Assembly: GCA_017590115.1 (NCBI GenBank) | Contig: JAGGNK010006892.1 | Coordinates: forward strand, 18,340,139-18,404,138 | Source of the DNA: Montifringilla adamsi | Lineage: Eukaryota; Chordata; Aves; Passeriformes; Passeridae | DNA length: 64,000 nt | Direction of reading: 5' to 3' | Part shown: piece after piece, positions 1 to 13,699 of the stretch | Layout of the letters: every line of letters starts with the position of its first letter | Position numbering within the stretch: position 1 is the stretch's first letter | Notes under the pieces: generated by a model | The model's database searches: none | What the model was told of the DNA's origin: nothing | Seen by the model: only the letters and a program-made list of their open reading frames with translations | Position numbers and translations under genes: made by a program

Positions 1-3000
1 TGTGGCTGGCACCACTCACTCTCTGTGCTGATGGGGTGAAGCAAAGTGACACTGGAGACAGCCAAAGCTCTTGTGCATAGCTGCAGCAAGGTGGGGCAGT
101 GCCATGGACTCCATCAGCTCTCCCTGGCAGGCATGGTGAGGTGCTGTAAGGCTAGGAGATCCCCAGACACAGTGAAGTGCCATGTGGCCAGGGGATCTCA
201 GGACTGGAGGGCTTGTGGGCAGGTATGGGCTTCAGGCAGCAAGTCCTGCCTCCCCATGTGGCCTACTCATGAAATAAGGGATGTGTCTGGTACATATATA
301 TCCAAGTGATCCCTCCTAGAGGTCCCATCCCATGCTGGGGACACATGGGATGTATGCCTCCCCAGCATGCACACTGTCCCTTTCACAACTAGCAGTGAAT
401 GACCCAACTCTTTACGAGGCAGCAGCAGTGCTGCAAGTTTTAAATAAAAATAATTTTTAAAAAGCCCCAGCATACTTCCCAGTCCCTAAATTCTGATGCC
501 TGATTATGCCATGTGGCATCCCAGGTGGGATGGGAGCTGTGGATGTGTACTTCAGGTAGCCACCAGCACCAAGGTATGTATCTGCAGGATGTGGGTATGG
601 GACTTGCCTGCCAGCTCTGCTTCTGCTGCTTCAGTGTTGAGTAGGCATACTAAAAACTTCATTGTGGTAAGGAATGTCCTCTCTTCTCACCATTTTGGTA
701 CATTTGTGCAGCCTCTCTGGGTTTGTATGATGCATGTCTGAAAAGGAAACAGGAAGGAGCTGCAAATGGAAATTTCAAGCTGTCAGCAACAGAGCAAACC
801 CCAACCAACTTCCCATAGTCTGGGTGTAAAACTCAGGCTGTGCACTTCAGCTTCAAGTGACAGAAGATGCTGAGTTTTACACAGAGTCTTCTGAAGTCAG
901 CAAGTGCTGGAAATGAAAGAAATGGCTTTGTCTTGGTTGTATCTGCCCCAGGAGAGGCCCAGGTTCCAGCATCCCTTGGCACAGCTCTGCCTGTTGCCTG
1001 TGAGCCCTCTCTGAGACGCTGTTCCTTAGGCTGACCACCCTATTTTGTTTGGAAGTGGCTGTGGGAGAGGAGCTTGCCATGTATAAAAGCTCCGCTGTGC
1101 CACTTGCTGATGGGGAAGAGAACACTCCCTGGTCTGTTTTGTTCACAACATAAATCAGAGTGTCACATTTGTCTTTGGCATCACTAGAATTGTACCAGAG
1201 ATAGTCCATAGCTGTATAATGCATGTCCAGCTGTTATGAAAATGCATGTGAATAGACCAGGAGAAAAGATCTATGATATGAGAGCCTAATACCTGTATTG
1301 TCAAATATTTCTGTGTGTACACCATCACCCCAATCCAGAACTGGTCACCACAAACAGTGCATGGAAGAGTACAGAATTTATTCTGATCTCCAGTTAATCA
1401 GTTTCTCACCCAAGGACTGATGAGTGTGTCACCATTTTCTAGGAAAGAACCACTCCCCCCAGCTATATAATTCCACAAATCCACAAAACAAAGAAGTTGC
1501 CATTCTGCAAAACCCTCATACCTGTGGAATTCTCATTTCCTGCAAGGTATGGATTTCAGGTGAGCAGTGCTGGATTCTTAGATTACTTTGCTGGGCTGAA
1601 GGAGCATACACAATACACGTGTATATGTAAGTTGATATAAATCCAACTGAGACTAAAAAACTAGCAGAGAAATTGAGCAAGTTTTGCAAACTTACGGAGT
1701 CCCACATAGGTGGTTGTTGTGCTGGTCTGCATTCATACAGATAAAGGCTTTCTTCTATGCAAGTGTGAGAATGAGTGGAAATGTGATTGTCCCATAGTAC
1801 TGACAGATTAAAACCATTATTTTCTAGAGCCGTGAACTCTAGACCTGGTAGAATGGACAGAGAGGATAATTTTCCTTGAAAAGACTGAGTAGCTGAATAG
1901 GGATTCTTTTAAATAGGGTGAAAGTAAGAGAGCAAGGGCTGGGATCATCAGTGCTTCGCAGCTGGAAAAAAGAGCATGAGCATTTTCAGTCCATGGGGAG
2001 ATGAATGGAGACAGAAAGCAAGTCCAGAATATGTGAAGGTAGAATCTTCATAAGGCCTTGCTGCAGGGCTTGTTTTCTGTGCTAGTGGTTTAGGGAACTG
2101 GTAAAACTGGACTGGGATATTAAAGGCTGTAATCCCAATTCATCATTTATAGCCTGCTCGTGTCCAGGCAGACATGTCCATCCCAGCCTTCTCAGATACA
2201 GTGAACTGCTGCATTTCACAATCATGGGAAGGGCTTCCCAGCTGCACGATCCGAGCGTTTTGAAGTGACACATGGTGCATTATATTAACTCGGTTCAGAC
2301 AACCAGCTTTAAGCATCTGAATCTGATTTCTTGAAGCTAATTCCTCTTGCTCAATCTTTATTTCAGCTGTGTGGAATTCTCAAACCTTTCTGACCCTGAC
2401 TTATCATTTCCTGATGTTTTATTGCTAAGTCATTGAGGTTTCAGGGAGGCTGATGTTTCTAAAATGTGCACACCTTTGATTGTACGCATGGCTGGCGTGT
2501 CAGAGCAAACTTTTTGTACGCTCTGTATATATCACTGTCTGCAGTGCTGTGTGCTCTGCAGTTGCACCATTTGGTGTGCTTATCTGCATGCCCCATTAGT
2601 GCAGTCCTCCTTAAAATGTGGTTGTTATTTAAGGCTTTTCAAAAGCTCAGCCTCTGCACAGTACAAAATTTGATCTGAGCCTACGTCCGCTCTTGTCACT
2701 CAAGTACAGGTTCCATCTGTTCCCCTTTTCCTCTCCCGTTGCTGCTTGCCACATCCAGACCACATGCTGCTTATACATTGTACAATAGACATTTCTGCAC
2801 ACACACTTCTGAAAATGTGGCTTTTAGTGCTTTATTGTTCACATGTGTCTTGTTGCTCAAGGCAAGTTTTATCAGTAACAATTTTGTTGTTTACTGACAT
2901 GTAGAATAAAATGGGTACTGTTAAAATGTGACTAGAGGAGAGTAAAAAGACCTCTGATACACCAATTACACGATTTCTGCCAGCTTTCTGATCATTCTCC

Positions 3001-4396
3001 CCTGCCGCCACTTCCCCAAATTCTGTAGTTACCCAAGAATAAAGCAAGATCCTAACATCACTCACGGCAATATAAGGGCTACTCCACTCTGCATGAGGCT
3101 GCTCCATGTTGGTAAAGATTCACCAGCACCTCCCCTGCTCCTGTGTCTGATGAGGAGAGAAGATGGGACCTTCTAGCACTCCCTTCCAGCAAGGCAGCCC
3201 TGGCTTCTGCTTTAGATCTCCCTTACAGGTCCTCCGTAGTACCTTGCAAAATGGCTACATTCTTCCATTTGGGGAAAGAAAATTCCCTACAGGAACTAGT
3301 TCTGGAAGTGGAATCAGTGCTAGGAAAGCCTAGGAAGATGCTTCTCTTGCAGGAGCTGAGCTGAGCTCTAGCTGCTCCCCCAGTGTGCAGACTGGAGCAG
3401 ACCCAGATGTATGCAATGACAAGGGAGTTTACGCAGGCAGATTCCCTGGGAGCCTTCTCAGGCCTTTCCCATCAGACCTCACTCCAGACATGTGGTGAGA
3501 CTGGAGTATCTGCAAACAGATCACACTGGGTGCAACTCCCAGTAATGTTCCTGGGTGTCTGCAGCAGGGATGGCACACAGCCCAATACACTGGATTATTG
3601 CCACCCAGGGATTTCCCACACCAGGAAAATCCCCAACTGCCCAAAACCTCCGGTTTCCCACCTGGAGAAACCCAAGACTCGCCCATGGTAATGATAATTT
3701 CTCTTACTGGGGAAGACCACAAATGGTAGGAGTAGAGGTGGTTTCTATCAGATGAAAGCTCCCCTGCCAAAGACAGAGAGACAGTCCCCTACGAGCAGCC
3801 ACACAGCTCCGCTTGCATCCTGCATGTGCAACCAGACGCTGAAAAAACACCTCAGAACAGGAACATAAAGAGCCTTTTCTGACCATGGACTACAGCCATG
3901 GCTCATAGGATGTCTCATGGCTACTGTTCTACCCTGTGGCTCCCATCCCACCCAGTCCCCTCTGCAGATCAGCAAAAGCGGTGAGGAGACGCAAGGTCTC
4001 TTTTCCCTCAGAAGGGGTGGGCAGGAAGAGCCAACTTTTGTTTGCACCAAAATACTCATCATTTTCAGATACAATTCACTGAATATTTTGTGTACTGCCC
4101 TGTACCAAATTTGAGGTCATCCATGGAGGGGAAGCATGAAGGATATGAAAGAAGAGAATGGAGCACAGCTCTTTGCAAGCTGTAGTAGATTGGAAAGGAG
4201 GCAGGTAGGAACAGAAATGAAGCAAGTGCTTAAATGAGTTGTTCAGGAGAAACAAGGGCTTTAAGTGACATTTGAGTATGGGAGAGAAATAAGTATCCGT
4301 GGTTTCCACTGGTGTTCAGAGTGCTAAATGCAGAAGTGGTTGCTGAAGTCTAAAGAGGAATGTGAGGCTGAGCTCTCAGCTTCCTCCCAAATTGTA

Positions 4397-4430
4397 TGAT
4401 TTACAGGCTCACTTGATTTACAGGCTCACG
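4397..4430. repeat. 17-bp direct tandem duplication
   Basis: TGATTTACAGGCTCACT occurs at 4397-4413 and again at 4414-4430 with only the last base changed. It is a small local duplication. Confidence 0.85.
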
Positions 4431-4949
4431 TGCAGAAGAGGTCTTATTTTATAGAATTTCAGGCCTTTTTGAAACAAATTGCTTTGTGAGCAGTGGAACT
4501 AATGACTCTTGATTTCCTGAGGGCCTCTGACCACTGCTTCATAGTGACCTCCCTTCTCTCTCCTCCTCCTAAAATAAAATGGCTGCAATGAGCCCCACTC
4601 TTCCCTCTTTATTTGCTCTAAGACCCTTTCCTGGGCTGCAGTCAGGTCCATGTATGCTGGCTGATCAGCTAATGCATACATGGCCAGCCGGCATGCACAT
4701 ACTCACTAGCCAGGTGACTGCTGGCTGCATTTCTTTAGCTGAGGTCCCTGCCCCTAACACAGCAATCAGTTTGCAGAAAATTTGGAGAGGAAATCAGTAG
4801 CTGTTGAAATTTCTACCTTTCAGTCCTATGTGAAATCAGGTACAAATTATTGATGGAGCTGGACAGACAGATGGAATCTGAGCTAAAAAGGTTCTGTTGT
4901 ATCAGCTTTGGCGGACGTATAGGATATTAGTCCAGGTTCTGTAATTCAT

Positions 4950-4977
4950 TTCTCTCTCTCTTTCTCTCTCTCTTTTC
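4950..4977. repeat. TC-rich simple repeat
   Basis: An almost pure (TC)n tract that ends TTTTCCAG. It also mimics a splice acceptor, but no exon follows that I can support. Confidence 0.8.
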
Positions 4978-6508
4978 CAGCTATTTTTAACCTGGATGTG
5001 TTCTGTGATATGTTTCCCACACAGCACAGAAACTGGCACAGCTGAGGGGTGAGTGAGTGGTGGGAGAGGGGAAGGGGAAATCAGGGGATGCTTATATTGG
5101 TGCTGCTGCTGAAAGAAGTGCTCATCAAACGATAGCCTCTCAGATCTGTGTAATGTGGAGTCCCACACCTCCCCACAGAAAAATTGTTACTCTAAATATA
5201 TTCACAGTCTTAAAGTGCTCAGATACAGGGGGGGAAAGAGCTAGAGAAATTAAGGGAAACTCTAAAAATAACCAGCAGAAACAGCAGCCAGTTTTGAAAT
5301 GTAATGTTTTCTGTCATGGCTTAACATCTTAGTACTGCCCACATTCTTGTGTGTACATCTCAAGATATCCCTTGCACAGGATCTCATAAGAAAAATCCTG
5401 TTTGTGGCAGCTCAGTCTCTGCACAGAGAGCACATCAACTCAGAAACCCTTTATCTGACTTACTATACATGCAAACCTCGAGCTTGAAAGTACAGAGGTT
5501 TTATATGGAAAAACATAGGAAAAAGCTTCTTGAGCAATAATTTACAAAATGAGACCTCTAATTGTGAAGCATTTCTTCAGTTAGCTATAGATAATTATAA
5601 TGTGTGAGATCTGCTTTTTCCCCCATGTTCTGTTTAACACTGTTTGTTAGACATGAAAGGAAAAGAGGATTAAAAGGGAGAGATGGTATTGTAAACAACC
5701 CTTCAGGGGAGGTGGGAAAACAACAGTAACTCTCTCAAACAGAACACAAAGATGCCCTTAGGAAAAGGTTTTCAGTGTCCTGCATTTGAAAGTTAATGAG
5801 TAAATTGATGTCAAATATTGCTTTAAGGACTGACAGTGCCATCTTTAAGATCTCAAGCATGTACCACAACTAAGAAGAGACAAAGGGAATTTTTAATGGG
5901 CAATAAATGGATTAGTATTTTTGATGTAAAGCTACAAGCAGGTTAGTTCTCATGGGATGTGGGTTTGGTCTGTACTTCCTGGCACTGTGACTTTAATTTT
6001 TTCATTTGCTTTACAGTGTCTTTTGATGAAGCACTGGTTTTTCTTTTAAAAAGGGGGGAAAAAAGTGGTCTTAGTAAATAATCCTAGTTTGAGTTACAGT
6101 AAAGTCCCTTGAGGAGTACAGAGTTGGCTGGTTGGGGGTTGTGTAGGCACATGCCAGACCATCTGCCCATTATCCTGTTATGCCTCGCCTCACACCAAGC
6201 TCGGGTTGCTTGGTCATCCCTGCCCCTGCAGAGATGTTGCCAGACCACCTCATACAGATGCCTCCTTCACCCAGAGCTACCTGCCAAGAATGTTTTAAGA
6301 CCCTAGTGATATCTTCCCAACCTTTTACCCACTTACGGATCCAAAAACCATAACACCTGTTCCCAGCCACCTCTTACTTATCCTCACACCTCAGAAATGC
6401 ATAGGCCACTTCACAAACCTTTCCTACTCCCCATTTCTCAAAAAACTCCTTTGCCACCACCACAACATTGCCACAGATCTGCTTACACTACCATAACTTG
6501 CCAGCCTT

Positions 6509-6526
6509 AAAAAAAAAAAAAAAAAA
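6509..6526. repeat. 18-nt A homopolymer
   Basis: Simple sequence. No retrogene body is recognised upstream of it. Confidence 0.85.
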
Positions 6527-7142
6527 GGAGAGAATCAACTCTTCAAGTTTAGACACACAGACACAAGGGAGCACATGCCCAGCCTTGAAGGAGTGCATCA
6601 ATAACACCTCCACTCTCTTATCACTGCTGCTCTCTGGCTCACTTAACCTATTCCCAAGTATCAGCCACTACCTTCCAGTACTTTCTCCGTGGATAAAAAC
6701 CACTTAGTTTAACTTTTCTGCTCAGCTGCTATGTTCTAGCTCTTCCACAGCAACTGAAACCCCAGTCTGCTCACACTTTCATGCCAGAGCCTGCCTCTCA
6801 GAGCTACAGGTTGTACTGCTCCTTGAAAACCTCCCATCCTTCTCCCAGCATTCAGCTTCTCTCCATGAGACATCCTGACCTAGTGCAGCATCTGCCCTCT
6901 CTGCAGGAGAGGTGCCTGTGCTCCAGCACAGATCACATGACTCCCTTGTCCTTGCAAGCTTCAGTACTTCAGTACTTGGACAGAGAGACAGGCTTGGCTC
7001 CTCTGTGTTATCTGCCTCTCTTCTCGGGGCATTTTTCAACACATTCCCAGTCTCCTCCCTCTCATTAGCTTCTGGGTTAGGGTCGAGCTTATCCCTATCT
7101 AAATTACAGGCTGCCAAACAGGCAAATAAGCTTTCACTTGGT

Positions 7143-7180
7143 TTCCACCAGGGAATGCAGCTTCCACCAGGGAATGCAGC
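7143..7180. repeat. 19-bp perfect tandem duplication
   Basis: TTCCACCAGGGAATGCAGC is present twice head-to-tail with no mismatch, suggesting a recent slippage or duplication event. Confidence 0.9.
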
Positions 7181-10100
7181 TTTGATCTGCTAAGAATATA
7201 ACTCTTAGCAGTTCTCCTGCCCCGTCAGAGATAACACCATGTGGGATCAGCTCTGCTGTGCCTTCGCTCTCCCACCAGCAAGGATGCTAGCTTTACACTA
7301 TCCAAAAGCAAGAACCATGCTCATCACACCTTTCATACACAGGTACATACTCACACATACATACATATGCTGGCTCCACTGCATCCTGTCCCATTTCTGA
7401 GCAACCAGAGCATGAAAGTAGAGAAGCAAGAGGATACTGAGGTGCTCTATGTGTTTATGAGAGAGAGACTGCTTGAACCAAGTGGCTGTGTTCTGTGTAG
7501 TCCCAGCTAACTGGCACAAGGCTCTAGCCAAGCTTGTTGTGACCCTCTTTGGAAAAACTGGAGTTCAGCTTTCGTCTGGCTGATAGAGTTGGTATTGTGA
7601 AGAAACCAGAAATACAAGTCCTGCTCAAGAGCCATGCTGTGCCTCAGGCAAGAATATGAACACAGGCTTCTCCCTCCAAATTACAGTGAAAAAATCAGGT
7701 ATTCTCAGAGCAGCCCCAGGTGGCAAAGCCTTGCTTGATGAGATACACGAAGTGTGTACCTCTAAGGGCGACTATGTGAGACTGGGGACAGCTGGGGCAG
7801 GGAAACACAAACCCATTTGGATAAAGGGTTTCCCCATGGTGCAGAACCAAAAAAGAGTTTCAGCACCATGCTTTGCCTAGGCACAAGTCAAATCATCTTG
7901 ATGCCTCATTGGATTTGACTTACCAGGAACAGCATCGCGTTCAGCACAAGGTGAAGCACAGAGGAATTGCATGGGCAGGTGTTTGCAGAGAAGCAGATGG
8001 AAAAGGTGGGTGCTCCACTACTATCATGGCAAGCATGGAAGAAAGAGGAAGAGTTTGAAGAGGGCTAGGAAAAAACCTCAAAATTCTCCTTACCATGCAT
8101 GAGATCAATTGTACAGCAAGGTTAAGTCTGGGTCTTTTCAGTAGGAGGAGGAAACCTCCCAAGCTGAAAACTGTGCCCCCATTCCCTGTCCTCATCCAAT
8201 GCCCAAAGACTCAGTACAAGCATTAATATTGTGTGAAACACAAACCCTACTACACATCAATGTAAAAATCCTTAAATTCTAGCAAATTCCATCACACTCC
8301 AGGGAATGTCCAGTTTCCCAGCTTGTTTTTTGCTCCTTCTGTGCCTTGATTCATGCTAGACATGGATTTAGTCTTTAAAAAAGACACTCGGGCTGAACAA
8401 AACAGTCCTTTTACTGAAAAACCTGTCCTGAAAAAACACAGTCCTGAAAAACCACACTCCAACATCCCTTCCCTCCCACTCCCTTGCTGCAAGTGCAGTG
8501 CTGGGCATACGTCATCTCTGCAAATTTGGGTGTCAAACTCAGAAAAGGAAAACCAAACAAACTCCTGGGACTCCAGTTAGTGAACTGACTGAATCTGCAC
8601 TGACTAAAAAGCACAAACTACACTCCAGAACTCACTGACACCTCCCTGAAACCCTGAGGATGCTCAGTTGGAGACCCAAAGCCAGACCTATAACATGCTG
8701 TAGAAAAACAACAGCTGCTGTGAGGTCCCAAGTCTTGCCATAGCAGGGACTTTTTGGCAGGTATTTCAGAGTCAACACATATTGACCCCTAACACTATTC
8801 CCATCCAGTACTGGTGTGTATTTTAACTTGGACAGTGCCCAATCTGCACAGTTAGTGTTTTCCACACAAAAATGCCTGGTTGGTAAACTTCCAAGAAGTT
8901 CTATTTTAGATTCAATGAAGAATAGCAGCTTTCCATGGAACTTACCTTTCTTCTTTCCTCCTCTCTTTCCCCTCATCCCAAAAGACAATTCCTAAAAGAC
9001 CCATAAATTTTCATTTGGAAATGCTACCTGGGATGCCTAATGAATGTCAGAGTTCTTTTGTTCTGTCCTTCAGGCAGTGGGATAGTTTCATTAGAAGCCC
9101 TTTTGTACCTAGAAAAAACACTTGGTGGGGCAAGGAAGGTTATGGAGTGTCCCATCTTTACCTTTTCATTGAACTGCTCTTCCCTCCTCTTGAAGAGAGT
9201 GCAGCAGAGGCTCTGCTGTTGACCTCTGAAAATTCACAATTTTTAACACTGTGCTGCTGCTCCTATGGTGTGTATGAGTGTATGGTCACTCATCACCATG
9301 CAGGATGAGGAGCAGAATCACAGCTGTGGAGAAGCCACCCCTCCATGGTCAGAGTACAGACCCACTGATGTGCAATTGCTTCAGAGCAGGAGATACACAC
9401 AGATCCTACTGGAAACCTCTGATTTTCCTGCATCCAGGTTCCCCTACTTCGGCATAAGAGTTGTCCTACAGCCTGCAAACCACGTCCTAAATAGCTGAAA
9501 TTTGCAGGAGCATGCCATCTCCTTATCAGCTCCCACTTTGTGGTACATTTCTATACTTGTTTTGTCCCATTCTATGTCTCCATAGCTCTCATCCAGCAAG
9601 AACTGAACTCCTTCCAAGTTGTAATGATCCTCACTTCTTCACTCCCTCACAAACAGAAATCACTTTGGCCAAATGCCAGGACTGCAAAAAGGGCCAGGCA
9701 CACACACAGGCAGCTTAAAATGCACCTCAGCTTTGGGAAATCCTGCTGGGCTGTAAAAGCTGCCACAAACCCAAATCATATCAAGCAAGGCCACTCTGAT
9801 AATTCTTTGGCTCAATCCCCAAATTGGCTAAACTACTTTTCCATACAAAGTATTTCCAGGTGGGTTATTAGGTCCTGTATTCCTTCCATGTTGTATTCTC
9901 TCATGGTTGAAAACTACATTCCTTAGAACAAGCTATTTTTAAAAGAAAAGCAAATATTCTCCTTTATATTTCTGGCTCCTCTAAACCAGAAGGATACTTT
10001 GCAAGACACAAACTGTTCCCACTGAGTAGCACATGGGTCTTATCTGCCCACAGTGTCTGTGCCTGTGCAGGACTTTCAGCTGGGGATATAATTTACATTT

Positions 10101-10899
10101 TCACAAGGAGATTGATGCTGGTAGAAGTACCAGTGTGAACAGTTATGCAAGTATGAAGGGTCATGCTCTGTTAAGTCTAGTTTCCCTTCCTGTATTTTTA
10201 TAGCAGCATCACTGCAGCCACATTTGAGTCTATGCTGCTTTAATTGTAGCAGAGGAGTTAAAAGGAAAGAACTGAGCCAAGCGTGCCCCACAGCTGGTTG
10301 CTGGCTGAGCTGTGTGAGTCGCAGTGTGAGGAGGCAGAAGCCTGGCTCCACGCAGCTCTCCCAGCTTCAGGTAGGCACACTTGGGTTGTTTTACACGTGT
10401 GCACACAAGATTCATCAGTAAAGCTATGCTGAAATAGCTGCACCTATATAAAGCCCTCATGGTGTAAGAGAGCAAAGCTTTGGGAGGGCTGGTTTGCTGC
10501 ACTCCCAGTGGTGGATGGAGCAGGCAAACCATTGAGCGACCTGCTGTGACTTTGGCCCGTTGCAAAAATCTATGCCCAATGTGAACGGGATTGGTGGAAA
10601 CCAGCCACAAGTGTGAGACCTGTAGATCTGTACCTGGATACTGCACAACAGAAGTAGGTAAAGAAAAGACAGGGTTTTCATTGGAAAACTGTAAAGAAAA
10701 ACAAAAGGTGGTTTGTTGGTTGATTTGAGTCTCTGGGGTCTCTGAAGGGAGTTGGAGACAGAACAATATGAAACCCAGAGGTTTCTGTGAGTTAAAACAA
10801 ACTGTTTCACTTTGAGACGCTCGCATACAAGATGATCTGGACGTGTGTCTCTGGAAAAAAAATATACCCTGCAGTGACCAGCAAAATCTGGCCAGGCAG

Positions 10900-11350
10900 C
10901 GAGCAGTGTCTGTCAGAGCTGCGGGCGAGAGGCCTGTCCCCAGGGAGGGCTGCCTGCGGCACACGGTGCCAGCCAGCATTTCTTTCCCAGCGCTGCTGGA
11001 AGAGGCAGGTCTCCATGGGAGCCCCTCAGCAGCGTGCCGCCTGGCCAGGCCTGTGCTCCGGACTGCAGGCAGCTCCGGAGGCTGCGGCACTGCAGGCAGG
11101 CCCGCTGCAGCGCCATGACTCAGGTTCCCGGGCCGCAGCTGCCCTGCACGGCCTCCCTCACCGCGGCCCTCCCCGGGCCGCGATCCTGACATCGCCCACT
11201 CTGGATACCGTCATCTTTTTCCAAAGACAGCGCTGCCAAGCACTGCTGCCAGCGGCTCACGGCTGTGCCAGGCGCTCAGCCAAAGCTCCTGCCCTCAGCC
11301 CACGCCAGCTCGGCTCGGTCGATGAGTCCCAGTGAGACAGCGTGAGGGCT
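10900..11350. promoter_or_regulatory. Small GC/CpG-enriched patch
   Basis: About 450 bp with clearly more CpG than its surroundings (for example 11140-11180), containing a TGACTCA AP-1 motif at 11115-11121. It could be an orphan CpG island or enhancer/promoter of a non-coding transcript. No gene is supported. A 320-codon open frame on the minus strand (11192-10230) overlaps it and is probably helped by GC-rich composition. Confidence 0.35.
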
Positions 11351-11968
11351 CCTCTGGGCTGCAGAACAACCTGGGAGTCCTGGAAAAACTGCGGCATTAC
11401 CAGCCTGGCAGAGCCTGGAGAGAGCAAAACAAAGCAGGAGCTGTTGCAAACACGTTCTATTTCCTCCCCGTGAATAGTAGAAAGCCCCACCCAAATTTCA
11501 CTCCTCACTCCCACTTTATGTTAAAAAAACAAACACATTGGAAAAAAAAAGAAAGAAAAAAAGTCAACATTTGCTACTGCGTGTTGTCCTTGCTTCCATG
11601 TGACCCAGGCATGTGATTAAGTTGTTGATACTTGTTTTTTATAGGATCAAATTCATAGCTGCTGTAGAAGCCTGTGTAACTTGTCAGAGCAATTCTCTAC
11701 CCTGGCAAGTTACACAAGCTGAGGAGCTTCTGTCTGCCACAGGGTATCCTGCCTGTCTCAGCCCTCTCCCTGCTCGTGTGGCTCCCTCTCTCCATCCCGT
11801 TGCAAAGCCACCAGTTGTATACATTTTTAGGAAAACAGGAAAAATCCCTCTTAACTGCACTGCAGATCTTGGTGAGAGGCCCCTACCCCATGGTAAGTCA
11901 GTATTTTCTTCCAGCCTTTCTTCCTCTTGGAAGTGTTGCTTAAATACAACAGAAGGATAAGACTCCAC

Positions 11969-11969
<1 letters not shown>

Positions 11970-12009
<40 letters not shown>
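11970..12009. repeat. 40-nt A homopolymer
   Basis: A pure A run. The preceding 300 bp show no recognisable retrocopy, so its origin is open. Confidence 0.9.
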
Positions 12010-12010
<1 letters not shown>

Positions 12011-12654
12011 CCCAGCTTGCCAGCCCGCTGCACACTGTGTTTGGTTTCCGCTCACAGCCTGCACAGCCCTGCCTGTGTGGATCTGTTGAGTCATGTTGCA
12101 TGGCTGGATGGGATGGGGCTGTTTGCTTCAAGCCTGCTTTTTGTTCCCAGCTCTCCTGAGCCATCAAATGTTACCCATGCTAGGGAGCCACAGCGTTGCC
12201 ATCAGGCCCCTTTCCCTCCTTGGCGGGCAGGAACTCTGGGGGATTGAGGGGGCCAGGCAGAGCCTGTGTGAGGAAAACATGGGGACACAGAAATAACCAT
12301 GGCCCTGCTTGTGGTGTCTCTGTGACCAGTGTGCAATGGCCATTGTCAGCCCAGCAGCCACTTCTCCTGGTCTCAGTAGTTCCTGTGGATAATGGGGGGA
12401 GCCTCTGCATCGGTGACTGCCTTTGGGCAAGCCTTTGAGATACCTACACAGGGCTCTGCTGCTGGAGTTGGCCGGGGACCAGGCCTGCACCTGATCTGAG
12501 GTGTCGTATTTACAGACCTGGAGTCCAGCCACAGGTCCATGGTTACACAGAGGCACGAGTAGGAACCAGTGCTGCACTGTTGGTCCTCAGCACCCTGTCA
12601 AGGGAGCACTGGGGGCGTGAAATGCCTGTGTCTTACCTCAGGGTTAATTCCTGA

Positions 12655-12800
12655 GTACCACAGAATCACGGGATGTGTCAGGCTGGAAGGGACCACAGTG
12701 GTGCATCTGATCCAACTCCCTGCTCAAGCAGGGCCATCCTAGAGCACATGGCACAGGATTGTGTTTAGACACCTCTCTGGGCATATTGAGGCAGAAGACA
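12655..12800 (-). mobile_element. CR1 fragment, minus orientation
   Basis: It begins CACAGAATCACGGGATG and continues GGCTGGAAGGGACCACAG, then CCAACTCCCTGCTCAAGCAG. This is the reverse complement of a CR1 3' end. It is a degenerate, 5'-truncated copy. Confidence 0.75.
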
Positions 12801-13514
12801 CAAGTGTCAACCTTAGAGATCTCCCCACTTTGCCCCAAATCCATGTGTGCTTCCAACTGATGCAACACAGTCTTCTTGGGATTTGCTTTTAATTACAAAT
12901 GAGCTTTTTGTTCACAGTAGTAGGTACTACCTTTCCTTATGGGCTTTAACTGCTTACAAAGTTGTTCCTGCAGCAGTGGTGTCCTCTCCACTCTTTCTGC
13001 CGGGCTCACTGGTGTTAAATTGCTGTGGATGCTTCTACCTGCAGCCGTTGCCAAGCAAGGGAGACACTGCATGTTTTTTGAAGCAGGAATCAGGTGTAAC
13101 AGTCATATAATCTCCCCCAAACAGAAAAACATTCTATTTTTCTATGGAGTCTTGTTTTATTTCTGTCGAACATAAAACCTGAAGGCAGCACTGGACTCAT
13201 GCTTGCTTTTCCCCTCTCCCAGTGTTTCCCCACTTCTGTACTTTGCCACTCTATCTTCCCTCTTGTTGGAAAGGTAAATCTTTGAACATAAAAATTTATC
13301 ATCCCCTCTTTTACTAATGCCTGGATTTGAATAAGTCACAATCTCTACAACTCATTGAAAACTCTTTGAATTTCCCCATTATCTGGGGAAAAATTGTGAT
13401 GTTAGTGTTCCTCTGTTTGAAAAAAATATTTGGAAAAGGCACATTGCCTTTAATGGCAGTTCAGACTGTCAGAACCAGGAATTTTTAGGCTTTCTGTGCT
13501 GAAGTAATAAATCG

Positions 13515-13690
13515 TAAAATTGATAACTTTGTTTGGGTTGGAAAAGACCTTCAAAGATCATCTGGTCCACCCCCACTGCTGTGGGCAGGGACATTCTTTC
13601 ACTGGATCATCCGACCTGTCTTTTAACATTTCTAGTGATGGACATCCACTTTTCTGGGCAAGCTGTTCCAGTGTTTGGATGTCAGTCAGC
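13515..13690 (-). mobile_element. CR1 fragment, minus orientation
   Basis: TTGGGTTGGAAAAGACCTTC, then ATCATCTGGTCCACCCC, GGGCAGGGACATTCTTTCAC and GGCAAGCTGTTCCAGTG follow the reverse-complement order of the CR1 3' body. Confidence 0.8.
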
Positions 13691-13699
13691 ATACATCAT

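Larger units (their letters stand above)
1..10200. other. Gene-free stretch
   Basis: No supported gene, RNA or well-preserved transposon. Open frames are short and unrecognised. It contains a TC-rich run at 4950-4977, an 18-A run at 6509-6526 and two small direct duplications (4397-4430, 7143-7180). Confidence 0.6.

Noticed and set aside
11970..12009. Poly(A) run as the tail of a processed pseudogene
   Set aside because: The upstream 300 bp contain no recognisable retrocopied mRNA and I see no target-site duplication.
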